Assembly: GCF_011397635.1 (NCBI RefSeq)
Contig: NC_064757.1
Location: forward strand, 28,963,839 to 29,027,838
Source: Epinephelus fuscoguttatus
Taxonomy: Eukaryota; Chordata; Actinopteri; Perciformes; Serranidae
Direction of reading: 5' to 3'
DNA length: 64,000 nt
The notes under the pieces: generated by a model
What the model was told of the DNA's origin: nothing
The model's input: the letters and a program-made list of their open reading frames with translations, nothing else
Databases searched by the model: none
In this document: positions 1 to 40,100 of the stretch, in pieces
Layout: every line of letters begins with the position of its first letter
How positions within the stretch are numbered: the stretch's first letter is position 1
Program-made: the position numbers and the translations under genes

Positions 1-2
1 AT

Positions 3-83
3 TGTCAGGTTGATGTGACCCCTGAAGAGAATGACACAATAGAAGAAGACAGCTGTCAACTTCAGAGTCACTTCATCTTATGA
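3..83 (+). CDS. Possible C-terminal end of an unrecognised plus-strand gene (partial)
   Basis: The plus strand is open from base 3 to a TGA at 81-83 and encodes 26 residues of acidic, natural-looking sequence containing VTPEENDTIEEDSC and ending in HFIL. An AATAAA at 414-419 follows about 330 bases later, which fits a terminal exon plus 3' UTR. The protein is not recognised. If real, the gene runs opposite to OXCT1 and ends inside its intron 12, or OXCT1 has a nested gene here. The open frame is short and could be chance; only the polyadenylation signal and residue composition support it. Confidence 0.3.
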   Translation, partial: CQVDVTPEENDTIEEDSCQLQSHFIL

Positions 84-648
84 ACTCACTCGTGAAGTCC
101 ACTCACCAACAGAAAAAGCATATATTTTTGCTACATTTACCCTATTTGTTTGTGACAAGACAAACAATGCAAACACAAATACTTGACAATAGGATGGATT
201 CTCACAAACAAATGTCTTCACTATAGCAGAATTTGTTATCAGTAAAACGCTGGTATTTTCATGTATTTTCTAACAACTGTATCTTCTTAGGACTAATCTG
301 TTTCTATAATATAATTTGTATTTTGCATAATTTGTTTCTGCTGGTTTTAAGATCTTATCTGCTCCAGCCGCCACATTAAATGCCTGTTACATATAAATGC
401 ACTGTATTATCAGAATAAATTAAAGCCTGATTCTGTGGACAAGTTATTTATTTCCTTTTTTTCCTGTTTCTCCTAAAAAAGGAATCCAAAGTGAGGAATT
501 CCACAGTCCATATAGAGCAGGTAGGAGCATTGTTATGATGCTTAAGTTGCAACGATTTAAACCAGGACCTATGGCACTGCTGTCTACAGTAAAATTGTAA
601 GTATCCTAAAGGAATACTTCCCAACAATACCATAGTTTGCATAATAAT
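84..648. other. A+T-rich non-coding stretch with a polyadenylation-type signal
   Basis: No coding exon is visible on either strand. The only notable element is AATAAA at 414-419 followed by a T/G-rich stretch, which may end the transcript whose coding part closes at base 83. Confidence 0.4.
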
Positions 649-1378
649 TAGGGCCTGCCCCCGACTAAGAATTTTCTGAGTCAACCAGTAGTCGTCACTG
701 CATGTTTATGATGTTAATTTAATTATTAAATGATATATTTTGGGCGGGGCAACACGATGGTTTGAGTTGAAGGAGTGAGAAAGAATAGTATCAGTAAAGT
801 TGTTAACACTGTGCTACATTACAGAGAAATACAAAACCGTACTAATGAACCTTCATTAATATAGGCCTATATTTTATCTACAAGTGCACGTCACACACTG
901 AGTGAGCCGCCTGTTAATGACGCAGTCGGCAAAGCAGTAATGATTGTGCTAAGTGGCTAATGGGCATGTAGCTGCTTCCATGTGTCAGATGATACGTCAT
1001 GTTTGTAGTCGACCAATGAAGATGAGTTTACATATCACCTTGGGTTCGTCCTTCACCTTCTCAAAATGATCCCACACTTTGGATTTCCTGCCCGACATGT
1101 TATTAACTAGCCTGTGGAATAACTGCAGGTACCAGCCCTGGAAATTAATGTGACTCCTGTCTGATTGCTGAGCGTGGTCACTTCCTGTGTCTGTCCTTTC
1201 AAATTAAATTCCCACATGGTCCAGTCATATAGGTTTTGATTTATTTTGACAAGGCGCAGCTCCTAATAGAGTTTCACGTTTGTTTGTTTTTTCTGTGACT
1301 AAGCGACCAATGAAATCTTGCCGACTAATGACCTTTCTGGTTGACTAACATTTGGTCGACTATTAGGGGGCAGCCCTA
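649..1378. mobile_element. hAT-like non-autonomous DNA element (MITE), 730 bp
   Basis: The left end begins TAGGGCCTGCCCCCGACTA and the right end is its imperfect inverted match, CGACTATTAGGGGGCAGCCCTA. Flanking octamers ATAATAAT (641-648) and GTATTAAT (1379-1386) agree at 6 of 8 positions, as expected for an aged 8-bp hAT target duplication. There is no transposase frame inside. The 'GGGCTGCCCCCGACTA' end is one I recall as common in percomorph genomes. It lies in OXCT1 intron 12. Confidence 0.65.
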
Positions 1379-2342
1379 GTATTAATCACTCACCTCTTGT
1401 ATTCATGAAGAAAACTTCATAGTAAATGGCGAATCCAAAAATGGTAAAAGGCCTGATGAATTGGAATAAAAGGGGCCCATAAAGCAAACCTATATGTAAA
1501 CCTTCCATAAACTCAAACACAACTCATGAATCAATTCAAGGTAACATGTGGTGAGAAACTGATATACAAATGATCATTCTTTGGGTGAAGCATTCCTTTA
1601 ATTTCCTTATTATTTCTCCATTGAATGTGGCAACACTTAACAGGTGTGAGGCCAAACACAACACTTAAGAAGACTAAGCAGTGATTAAGGTCTGTGATAA
1701 AGACATACAAGTCTAAATGTAATCCCAGTACAAGATGTAGCTGGGGTGGTATTTGAGGCAAGATGGCTCACAATCCACCATATGTTGCGTTATTCTTTCT
1801 CAGCATCTCTGGACTCTTAACTGTGGTCACACACCAGCAGACACAGACACAGACACCAATGCACACACACACACCTGGTTCCGTTTGGTCTCTGCCAATG
1901 TGGCTGGACAGCGCTATTTATGAGCACTATTGGATTTCCACTGGGTGGACAAACAGAAGTGATGCTGCAGGGTGTGCGGGTGGGCAATCTCAGACAGCTG
2001 GCAAATCAATAAGAACCAGGGACCTTGGGAATATTGGCAAGGCTGCTGTCTAGTTGTGCTGGTGACAGTGGCTGTTTGTTAATATCCAGTGTCGATGTCC
2101 TGTGGTCAAATCCAATGATTCTACCTGGCTTATGGTGCAGGTGAAAAACTACTGAATTAAGGGGAAATTTGCTGAAAAAATATTAACAGGTGTGTTGTTG
2201 TTTTGTTTTTCACACAAACTGAACTGCAAAGTTCAAAGAAGTGACTTGTAGGATTAATGAACTGTGCAAACCCAGAAAAGTCAGACACATCTAACTTTGA
2301 GTCAGCAAATACATTCTCAAAGCTTATGTGTTATAGCCTTAC
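1379..2342. other. OXCT1 intron 12 sequence (window part), no gene seen
   Basis: Non-coding sequence on the 3' side of exon 12, including a short ACAC-rich run near 1840-1880. The 96-codon plus-strand frame at 1763-2053 has no recognisable domain, no splice context and low-complexity CA repeats inside, so it is treated as chance. Confidence 0.5.
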
Positions 2343-32414
<30,072 letters not shown>

Positions 32415-32426
32415 GTTTTTGGAGCT

Positions 32427-32451
32427 ACACACACACACACACACACACACA
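32427..32451 (+). repeat. (AC)n microsatellite in the OXCT1 5' UTR or promoter
   Basis: 12 AC units, starting 13 bases upstream of the OXCT1 ATG on the minus strand, where they read (GT)n. Confidence 0.85.
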
Positions 32452-32804
32452 GAGGATATGAGTCGAGGAGCAGCGTGAAAGCCCCAGCCGCTGAACGACT
32501 GATGATGCAGACTGAAGTGTAGCAAAGCGTAGCTAAATGCAGTGCTAGCTCACACACACACCAAAAAGTCAGCGCCACGATGACATTGGCTGGTTCCTCA
32601 ATGGGCTGGACTAGCACGAGGGGATACAGAGAGGCTCGGCACGCTCATTTAAATATAACCCTTTCACCGCCGCCATAAAGTACTCTGCGTTCATTACGGT
32701 CAAGGTGCTTAAATGTTAACGTTATTTCAAAACTAAATGAGGCAATAAGTTATGTATTACTGGTAATGGTTATGTGGTGCGTGTTGTTTTTATAGCTACT
32801 CCAG

Positions 32805-32820
32805 GCGTGCGCGCGCACGC
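32805..32820. promoter_or_regulatory. GC-alternating palindrome, NRF1-like / Z-DNA-prone
   Basis: GCGTGCGCGCGCACGC is perfectly self-complementary and continues as alternating purine-pyrimidine to about 32824. It contains TGCGCGCGCA, close to but not exactly the NRF1 consensus (YGCGCAYGCGCR). Confidence 0.45.
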
Positions 32821-32876
32821 ATACAGACACACTGCTGTCTTGGAAACCGTCATGACATTCTATGAGCACGTGAGTA

Positions 32877-32894
32877 ATCCCTGGCTCACGTGAC
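32877..32894. promoter_or_regulatory. Tandem CACGTG E-boxes, second one CLEAR-like
   Basis: CACGTG at 32877-32882 and again at 32887-32892, ten bases apart start to start. The second is TCACGTGAC, one base short of the GTCACGTGAC CLEAR motif bound by TFEB/TFE3 and also a USF site. They lie 15-32 bases upstream of the RIMOC1 ATG. Confidence 0.6.
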
Positions 32895-32908
32895 GCATAC
32901 TTTTAGTC

Positions 32909-33002
32909 ATGGCCGACGACTACAGGCGACAAGGTTTCGAGTTGGAGAGAAGGATATTTGAGTTAGACATCAAGTGTTCCAGTCTCAGAGCTGAAAAGCA
33001 AG
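32909..33002 (+). CDS. rimoc1: RIMOC1 exon 1
   Basis: ATG in a good context (GTCATGG) opens MADDYRRQGFELERRIF; residues 1-31, heptad-like charged helix. Donor GTATC, phase 1. The N-terminus differs from human, as expected for the family's variable start. Confidence 0.88.
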
Positions 33003-35902
33003 GTATCGATAAGACGCTGTTATTTATTTTCTGCCCCGGGGCCACGCTTGGCAACTCCGCGCGCTAGGCTAACATCTTGGTTCAGTTTATTAGCCAACTA
33101 GCAAGCTAGCTAACGGTGTCTAGCTTGCAACTGTAACAACAGCTGCTGCCCGATGAAATGTTGCATGTTTACAAATAATGCTCGCAATGCAGTTAGCTAA
33201 CAGGCGGCGGAAGTGAAGATTAGCAACGTTATAGTTACATTTACTCACGAAATGACGGTTGTTTTAAAGATTTGGGTGTTTGTGTTAAGGGCTAGCGTAA
33301 GTTTGCTAACGTTAGCTTAATGTTGTCAACCGTTAAACTGGCCATCATACACGATGCTGCGTAAGAGGTAATTGTCGAAGCAAAGTTGGCATTATTTTGT
33401 GTTGAATTGTACCTTGTTATATTACTTATGCATTCAAATCTTGTCAAACCCTTCATATTGTATAGTTGTATACCCTATGTCATCCTATAGTCACATTGCC
33501 GTTAACTTTGCACCGTTATAACTTTAACCATTTTAGCATCGGTTGATTTGTAATGCGTAAACATGTCTAAATCTAAAGCGCCATTCATCAGCAACAGTTT
33601 TATGACGTGTAACGTTGGAGACCATTTTTCTTGACTTCAGATCTGCAGTTGGTAACATGTTAACGTATCGTTCTTCCATAGATGATGACTATTTACAGAA
33701 TGCGTCCGCCATACTAGACAAGTTGAAAAGCTATTACAGGCAAGGAGGAGAAAGTAGCAACCTTTCCAAGGTGCTTCAGGATTACACACAGGTACTTCAT
33801 TACATTAAACTTCATTGATTGTATAGGGGTGCAATAATTGAATGTATGCATTAGGGTTAAAAAGCTGACTCTGTTTTCAGTCAACCAGTTGACTCATGAA
33901 ACATCAGATAACTGTGAAAAATGTCCTTCTCAGTTTCCCTGAGCTCAAGTTGATCTTCAAATCGCATGAGGCATCTGTCCAAGAGTCCAGAACACAAGGC
34001 TATCTGATCATGTTTCATTATATAACAGGGAGAAACTTCCTCAAATTTGAAAGGGCAGATCCTGCAAATGCTGCATGATGAATGACATTGACAATAAATC
34101 AACCAAAAGTGCCGGATATTTTTTCTTTCTTTGTTTTTTTTTTTTTTGTTTTTTTTTTCATAAAACAGGACCCTCAGTTTTGCTTTTCAGTTCAGAACCA
34201 TGTGAGCACATTTACCAATAGAGGTTATGTTTACTTTTTGAAAACTGACACCATGGCTTTAAGAATGAAGGAGTGAAAACGTATGCCCAAGCTGCAAAAC
34301 AAGTTACCTAACTTGGTACCAAGCCTTAAGAATTGCTTAGATTGACGAAATTAAAACCAATGGCATATGGGAAGTCAGCAGGACGTTGTAGACAGTATCT
34401 GGTGTTGGTTTTGATGTTGTGCAGTGGTCTAAACTGCAACCAAAAAGACTCAATAAGGTTTCAGTATCAAGTTGCCAGTAATCAAGCGACCTCTTGCTAC
34501 TGAACACTCAAAGAAAGTAGAGAAGTCAATGACATTTGGATGTCAAGTTTGCTTTTGAGAAGGGGTTTAATGACAGTTTTAAAGAAGAGACTGCAACTGT
34601 GGCTACCATGTCCTGGCAGGTATATTGTCAGTTTTACTTCTGATTTGATCTACCATATTAGTAAATAATTCAATTAAGTCATTAAGTAATAAGGGGGGGT
34701 AATTGTTTCTGATGATTTAAACAGATTGTTGTATTTTTTAAATGTTGCATAGTTTTCTTGCAGGTTGCATTCAATGTTTGGTGTGGGTATATATTTGTTT
34801 TTCATCATTTAGGTAATCCTAGACATCACATTTTATGAAGAGAATAAACTGGTGGACCAGGAGTTCCCTGAGGACTGTTCACCTTTTAAAATCCAGCAGC
34901 TGCTGCAAGACCTGACTGAGCCAGAAGTTTTGGTGGGGAGGCTAGCACCAGCACAAGAAGTGTGTATATCTGTTTCTTAAGATAATTTTGTGTACATGGT
35001 CTGTGTTTTTATTTTCTTGCTGATTATTAGGTATTCTCAGTGAGAGGTCTGTTCCACTTTTATGTTGGCGATGTTGTTTATAGTTTTGCAAAAAACCCTT
35101 GCTCACATTTACTTCCGTGTCATTGTCTAACAGCACAATTCATGTCCTTTGATCTAAATTAGGTGCAGTCTGTGTTGGGCCTAGAGCTGCTAGAATGCCT
35201 CTATTGGAGACGTGGAGCCCTGCTGTACATGTACTGCCACACCCTTCATCAACGAAAACAGTGGATTAAGAAAAACAAGGACACATTCCTAAAGGTACCA
35301 CTCTGTGAAAATATCTAAGTGGATTCAGTAGATTGCATTTGTGAACAGAAATTTGGGCTTGTCTGATTTTACGTGCTTTTGTTTTGTTTAGTATTGAAGA
35401 TTTGTTATTGGTGTATGCTAAGATTAGGTCCACTGCTCATCTGACTGATGATATTTTAATCCAGTGTATTCAGGAAGGGGTGCGCTACCTAATGCGGATG
35501 CTGCAGGTGAGAAACTCTGTGAAGCTCAACGATGGGGTGGTGCTTCATGACACTGCTACAGCAAGCTTCCTATCTGAAGGTAAGTATGTCATCAATTAAC
35601 TTTTGCTGCCTCTGTCTGCCTGTAGAAAATTGATTAGGCTCACTACCTGCTTATGTTTTTGGCCAGGCATCTTCTCAGACACACACCTGCTGACAATGAT
35701 GTACATTGGGGAAATGTGCTTCTGGGCAGTCAAGTACGAGGACTGCAGCGCTGACACTATGGATCGCAAAGAAGATCGCCTCCAGTTTCGGGACATTGGC
35801 ACACAGATCCTCAACAAATATGTGCTTGCCTGCGAGGGCCCTCTGCAGGGCCAGGGCTGGAACACAGAGAATGCCAAGGAAATCCTTAGTATTTTACAGT
35901 GA
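32909..35902 (+). CDS. rimoc1: RIMOC1 (C5orf51), RAB7A-interacting MON1-CCZ1 complex subunit 1
   Basis: Six coding exons: 32909-33002, 33682-33791, 34813-34959, 35163-35294, 35465-35579, 35667-35902; all GT/AG, phases agree, 277 aa plus TGA. Human is about 294 aa. Matches to human C5orf51 as I recall it: TFYEENKLVDQEFPED, ELLECLYWRRGALLYMYCH, IFSDTHLLTMMYIGEMC and KYVLACEGPLQGQGWNTENA. The family binds Rab7A with the MON1-CCZ1 GEF and stabilises it during mitophagy; cytosolic/endolysosomal. It has no known catalytic motif. It is divergently paired with OXCT1 and followed by FBXO4 in the same orientation, as in human. Confidence 0.95.
33682..33791 (+). CDS. rimoc1: RIMOC1 exon 2
   Basis: Residues 32-68, DDDYLQNASAILDKLKSYY then ESSNLSKVLQDYTQ, corresponding to human DDHFLIRASAALEKLK. 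Acceptor TTCCATAG, donor GTACT. Confidence 0.93.
33792..34812. other. RIMOC1 intron 2
   Basis: About 1 kb; a T-rich run at 34130-34160 and no recognised element. Intron 1 (33003-33681) is likewise featureless apart from small GCTAACGTTAGC-type palindromes. Confidence 0.45.
34813..34959 (+). CDS. rimoc1: RIMOC1 exon 3
   Basis: 49 codons: VILDITFYEENKLVDQEF, PEDCSPFKIQQLLQDL, TEPEVLVGRLAPAQE. Acceptor CATTTAG, donor GTGTG. Confidence 0.93.
35163..35294 (+). CDS. rimoc1: RIMOC1 exon 4
   Basis: 44 codons: VQSVLGLELLECLYWRRG, ALLYMYCHTLHQRKQW, IKKNKDTFLK. The most conserved exon. Confidence 0.95.
35465..35579 (+). CDS. rimoc1: RIMOC1 exon 5
   Basis: CIQEGVRYLMRMLQVRNS and VKLNDGVVLHDTATASFL. 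Acceptor AATCCAG, donor GTAAG, phase 1. Confidence 0.93.
35667..35902 (+). CDS. rimoc1: RIMOC1 exon 6 (stop)
   Basis: IFSDTHLLTMMYIGEMCF through WNTENAKEILSILQ and TGA at 35900-35902. Acceptor TTGGCCAG. Confidence 0.95.
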
Positions 35903-36834
35903 ACCAAGTTGCACCTGTGTTGAAGTTGCCCTCAGGCACAGATCTAAGTTCAGTATTCAAATGTGTGTCAGACCCCAAATAAAAATGGATCCCATCTGCT
36001 GGGGTGTAATGTTGTGGAAGGTTAAGGGGAAGGCACGGGGGAGAAAGTGTAAGTGGAGAAGAGAGTCTTTGGATCAGTGTCTACAGGCAACCTCATCCCA
36101 TGCCAAACGGCCCAGGCCAAAGCAGGTGAAGGAGAGGTCAGAAAGGATGAGATAGGTGGTGTAAAACTGGCAGGGGTTGCAGAGGAGCCTGTTGAATAAT
36201 TTTTTGCCCTGTCCTGCTGAAAAAGCAGTTATCATCCCGATTCCAGACTGTTGACTGGGGCACTTATTTTGCTCTGAGAATGTGTTATAATAACATTAAT
36301 ATGAATATAAAAAAAAGGTTATTAATAAAATTGACCTTTTTTCCCCCTCCCTTTCATTTTTTTAAAGATTGTTACAAGTTTGAAGATAATCCAGCTGGAA
36401 ACGAGACATTGCACAGTAACATTTTATTTATTGTTTTGTTGCCATTTTGTTATGCTTTTAATATATTATAATTGCATATACATTATATATGTATGTGTGT
36501 ATGAAACCATGCATACTAAAGGCAAAGAAAGGTGTTAAAGAAGTGTTTGACAATGATGTACTCATGACTATTTTCAAGTATGTTCAGATTTGTTCATACC
36601 AGCTTTGTAATGCGCCACTTGTATTCCCATCAATTGCAAGTTCCATTTTTTTCTGCCACTTGAGTAATGTTGATAGTATAACTATTAATAGAGAATCTGT
36701 GTTGTTTGGACAAAAATCATTTTCTGTTTTTTATGTCCTCGTTGACAATAAACACGCGCGTTGTTTTAAGAAAAGACGCTTATTTTGCATTCCAACTCAA
36801 ATTTCTAGCTCCAGAAGTAGTCACACGTCTTAGA
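35903..36834 (+). other. RIMOC1 3' UTR region and RIMOC1-FBXO4 spacer
   Basis: AATAAA occurs at 35978-35983, 36324-36329 and 36747-36752, so alternative polyadenylation is possible; the middle signal is followed by a T-rich stretch. The 149-codon frame at 35706-36155 overlaps exon 6 in another frame and is a shadow. Confidence 0.5.
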
Positions 36835-36854
36835 ACTACAATACCCATGATGCC
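36835..36854 (+). promoter_or_regulatory. ZNF143/Staf-type motif upstream of FBXO4
   Basis: ACTACAATACCCATGATGCC closely follows the ACTACAA-TTCCCA-NAATGC consensus of the ZNF143 (SBS) site, which marks many housekeeping promoters. It lies 121 bases upstream of the FBXO4 ATG. Confidence 0.65.
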
Positions 36855-36908
36855 CCGCTGTCGCCAGCAACGAGGAAATGTGAAAGGTGAAACGTCAAAT
36901 CTGTTGCC

Positions 36909-36938
36909 ATGTCTCGGGGTCTATGTCACTGTGTTTAA
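36909..36938 (+). other. Possible upstream ORF of FBXO4
   Basis: ATG TCT CGG ... TAA encodes nine residues and ends 36 bases before the FBXO4 start codon. It counts as a uORF only if transcription starts upstream of it, which the ZNF143 motif position would allow. Confidence 0.35.
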
Positions 36939-36974
36939 CTAGCTGTTGGCATATTAGCACCCACATAAGAAGTC

Positions 36975-37136
36975 ATGGCAGGAACAATGCAGCAGGTTAA
37001 TGAGTCAGTGGTGATACGGAGCCTCAGAAGGTTCAGAGACAGATACTTCCCGAATACTGGTAAAGTTAAAGACGATTTGACGCCTGTTGAAAACACTGGA
37101 GAAGAGAGGCAGCCGGGATTTCTGGATATATTACCA
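36975..37136 (+). CDS. fbxo4: FBXO4 exon 1
   Basis: 54 codons from ATG (context AGTCATGG). MAG start shared with human, then a divergent basic segment and DILP just before the F-box. Donor GTGAGT. Confidence 0.88.
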
Positions 37137-40100
37137 GTGAGTTAAATCATTTATGTGAATGGTTTACATTTTTAAACTGTCTTAAAGTATAAAAGTCGTT
37201 TTTTAAATGTCAGTATATTCATGTCATATACCGAGTTAGGGTAACGTCAGGTTGAAATTCAGCACTTGTGTAATGCACAAGTTCGACTTCCAAGTTGCCG
37301 TACAAATACCAAAAACTTGGCACTAAACTAAAATGGACGTGTCACATTACACAGGGTGAAACACGGGCTATGTGTCCCCAATAGCTGCTGATATTGTGAA
37401 GAAAAAAAAACAACATTTTGTACAAGCAGTGTACTCAAAAACAGAATTTGTACTGTCATGTGCCTACTGGGTAAGTCATGGCACTTCCTGTTTCTACCCC
37501 ACTACTTCCCACTATACACCCACCGCCCACTTTAGTAGGTACACCTGTCCAACTGCTCCTTAACACAAACAGCATCTCAATGTATTTAAGCATGTGGACA
37601 TGGTAAAGATGACCTGCTGAAGTTCAAACAGAATGGGGAAGAGAAGTGACGTTGAGCGTGGCATGGTTGTTGGTGCCAGACGGGCTGGTCTGTCAGAAAC
37701 TGCTGATCTACTGGGATTTTCACACACAACCATCTCTAGGGTTTACAGAGGATGGTCCCAAAATGTCTTGTTGATGCCAGAGGTCAGGGGAGAATAGCCA
37801 GACTGGTTCAAGATGATAGGAAGGCAACAGTAACTCAAATAACCACTTGTTACAACCAAGGTCTGCAGAAGACCATCTCAGACCAACAGCACGTTGAACC
37901 TTAAAGTAGATGGGCTACAGCAGCAGAAGACCACACCAGGTGCCACTCCTGTCAGCTAACAACAGGAAACTGAGGCTACAGTTCACACAGGCTCACCAAA
38001 ACTGGACAACAGAAAATTGGAAAAACGTTGCCTGGTCTCATGATTTCTGCTGCAACATTCAGATGGTAGGGTCAGAAATTGGTGTAAACAACAGATGTGG
38101 GGGATATTTTCTTGGCACACTTTGAGCCCCTTAGTACCAACTGAGCACGGTTTAAACACCATAGCCTACCTGAGTATTGTTGCTGACCGTGTCCATCCCT
38201 TTATGACCACAGTGTACCCATCTTCTGATGGCTACTTCCAGCAGGATAACGCACCATGTCACAAAGCTCAGATCATCTCAAACTGGTTTCTTGAACACTG
38301 TACTCCAATGGCCTCCACAGTCACCAGATCTCAATCCAATAGAGCACCTTCGGGATGTGGTGGAACGGGAGATTCTCATCATGAATGTGCAGCTGACAAA
38401 TCAGCAGCAACTGTGTGATGCTATCATGTCAATATGGACCAAACTCTCTGAGGAATGTTTCCAGCACCTTGTTGAATCTGTGCCACAAAGACAGTTCTGA
38501 AGGCAAAAGGGATCCAACATGCTACTAGCAAGATGTACCTAATAAAGTGGCTAGTGAGTGTATTTGGCAGACACCACACACAAAAATTCTGATATTACAC
38601 AATCCAGTGTAAATCTGACTCAATAATTCTTTGGTGCTCATGGTTTCAGTAAAATGAACTGAACGGTTTGAATTGTAGAGAATCTTACCAAGCTAACACA
38701 ATATGTTGCATGTCCATATTGACAAAAGTTTAAACATTTATATTTGTATGCACAATATAACCAGCTAAACTAACGTTAGCTCCAGTGGGTAGCCAACAGC
38801 TTGGTTTCTATAAAAATAACTACATGGCAACCAGACCAGACGTCTAATTGAGACAGGCATTTATTTGTCAAAATGCGTAGCTACACCGGGCTAGTGAAAG
38901 GGACTGGGTGTTTATTTGGGCTTTTATTTGAAGTTCTACAGTATAACAAAAATAGACTAGACTAAAACACAGACACAGAAAAACAAGACAACAATGAAGA
39001 TATATGCTTTTTCATGATTTCATTTGGTAAGTATGCCAATCGCCAATTATGGGCGAAATTTTGCTCTGATTACCTGATGATGCTCCATTATTGTAATATC
39101 AGACCAAGCATTACATCATACTGTATATTCACGTGTGTGGGAAAGAATATTTTTACCACGCATGAAGTTCATTACAGTGTATGAATGCAGCTAGAACAGT
39201 CTGGTACATTCAGGAAAATACATTTCTTTATTGTATTACAGCCTTTAAAACCAGAAAAAGACAACTCTTACAATATTACGATATCCATAATATTATAATA
39301 TTCGTATTATATTTCCCAGGCATGGCTTATTATTAATAATAGATTTGCTGGTGTTAGTGATTGTCTGTCATCTCCATTTCTTACCTAGTTCTTGATACTC
39401 TTCTGTTTTGTTGAAATCATCATCATAAATCTTATCTTCCCTCCTTAAGGTGGACATACAGTTCCTGATCATGACCTTTTTGTCTCCTGCCGATATCTGC
39501 TGCCTGGGAGCCACCAGTCGCTACTGGAGGGCCATGGTCAGAGACCCGTTACTGTGGAAGTACTTCCTGCTCAGGGACATGCCATACTGGCCCTCCATCG
39601 ATCACGTCAGCATGCCCCAACTTGAGCTGTTGGATGCACCATTAATCAATGAAGACGAAAGCCTGGATGATAGAGAAGAAGGGGATGACAAAGGGGTGGA
39701 ATCGAAATGCGACTACATGTCAGAGTAGGTATCTTTCACTGTCATCCTCTATCAATGTAACAGTTTGTCATACAGAAACAATTTTTTTTTTTTAACCACT
39801 GATTTTGTCTTGACAGATACCTGAAAGGCTGCCCGTCCTGCAGACAGCAGTGGCTTCCTTCACGGCCAGCATATGAGGTCGTGACCTCGTTTCTTCAGTC
39901 TCTTGTGCTCGCATCTGAACCACGGTATGCCATGTTCGGCCCTGGCATGGAGCAGCTGGATGTGTCTTTAGTCACGAGGCTCATGCATGCCCCAGATGTG
40001 CTTCCTGTGGCGGGCACTCCGCACAGACAGATAAATGGTGAGATAACATTGATCTTAAATGCTGATGATGAAGGATTAGCTTTCTTATGAGACGCTTTCT

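Larger units (their letters stand above)
32415..32908. promoter_or_regulatory. Divergent promoter of OXCT1 and RIMOC1
   Basis: Only 494 bp separate the two opposed start codons, so transcription start sites of both genes should lie here. Visible elements: a 16-bp palindrome GCGTGCGCGCGCACGC (32805-32820) and two CACGTG hexamers (32877-32882, 32887-32892). No TATA box at a useful distance was noted. Confidence 0.75.

Noticed and set aside
1763..2053. 96-codon frame starting with a hydrophobic segment
   Set aside because: The signal-peptide look is followed by CA-repeat translation (QTQTQTPMHTHT) and no known family.
35706..36155. 149-codon frame overlapping RIMOC1 exon 6
   Set aside because: An out-of-frame shadow of the conserved last exon continuing into the 3' UTR.
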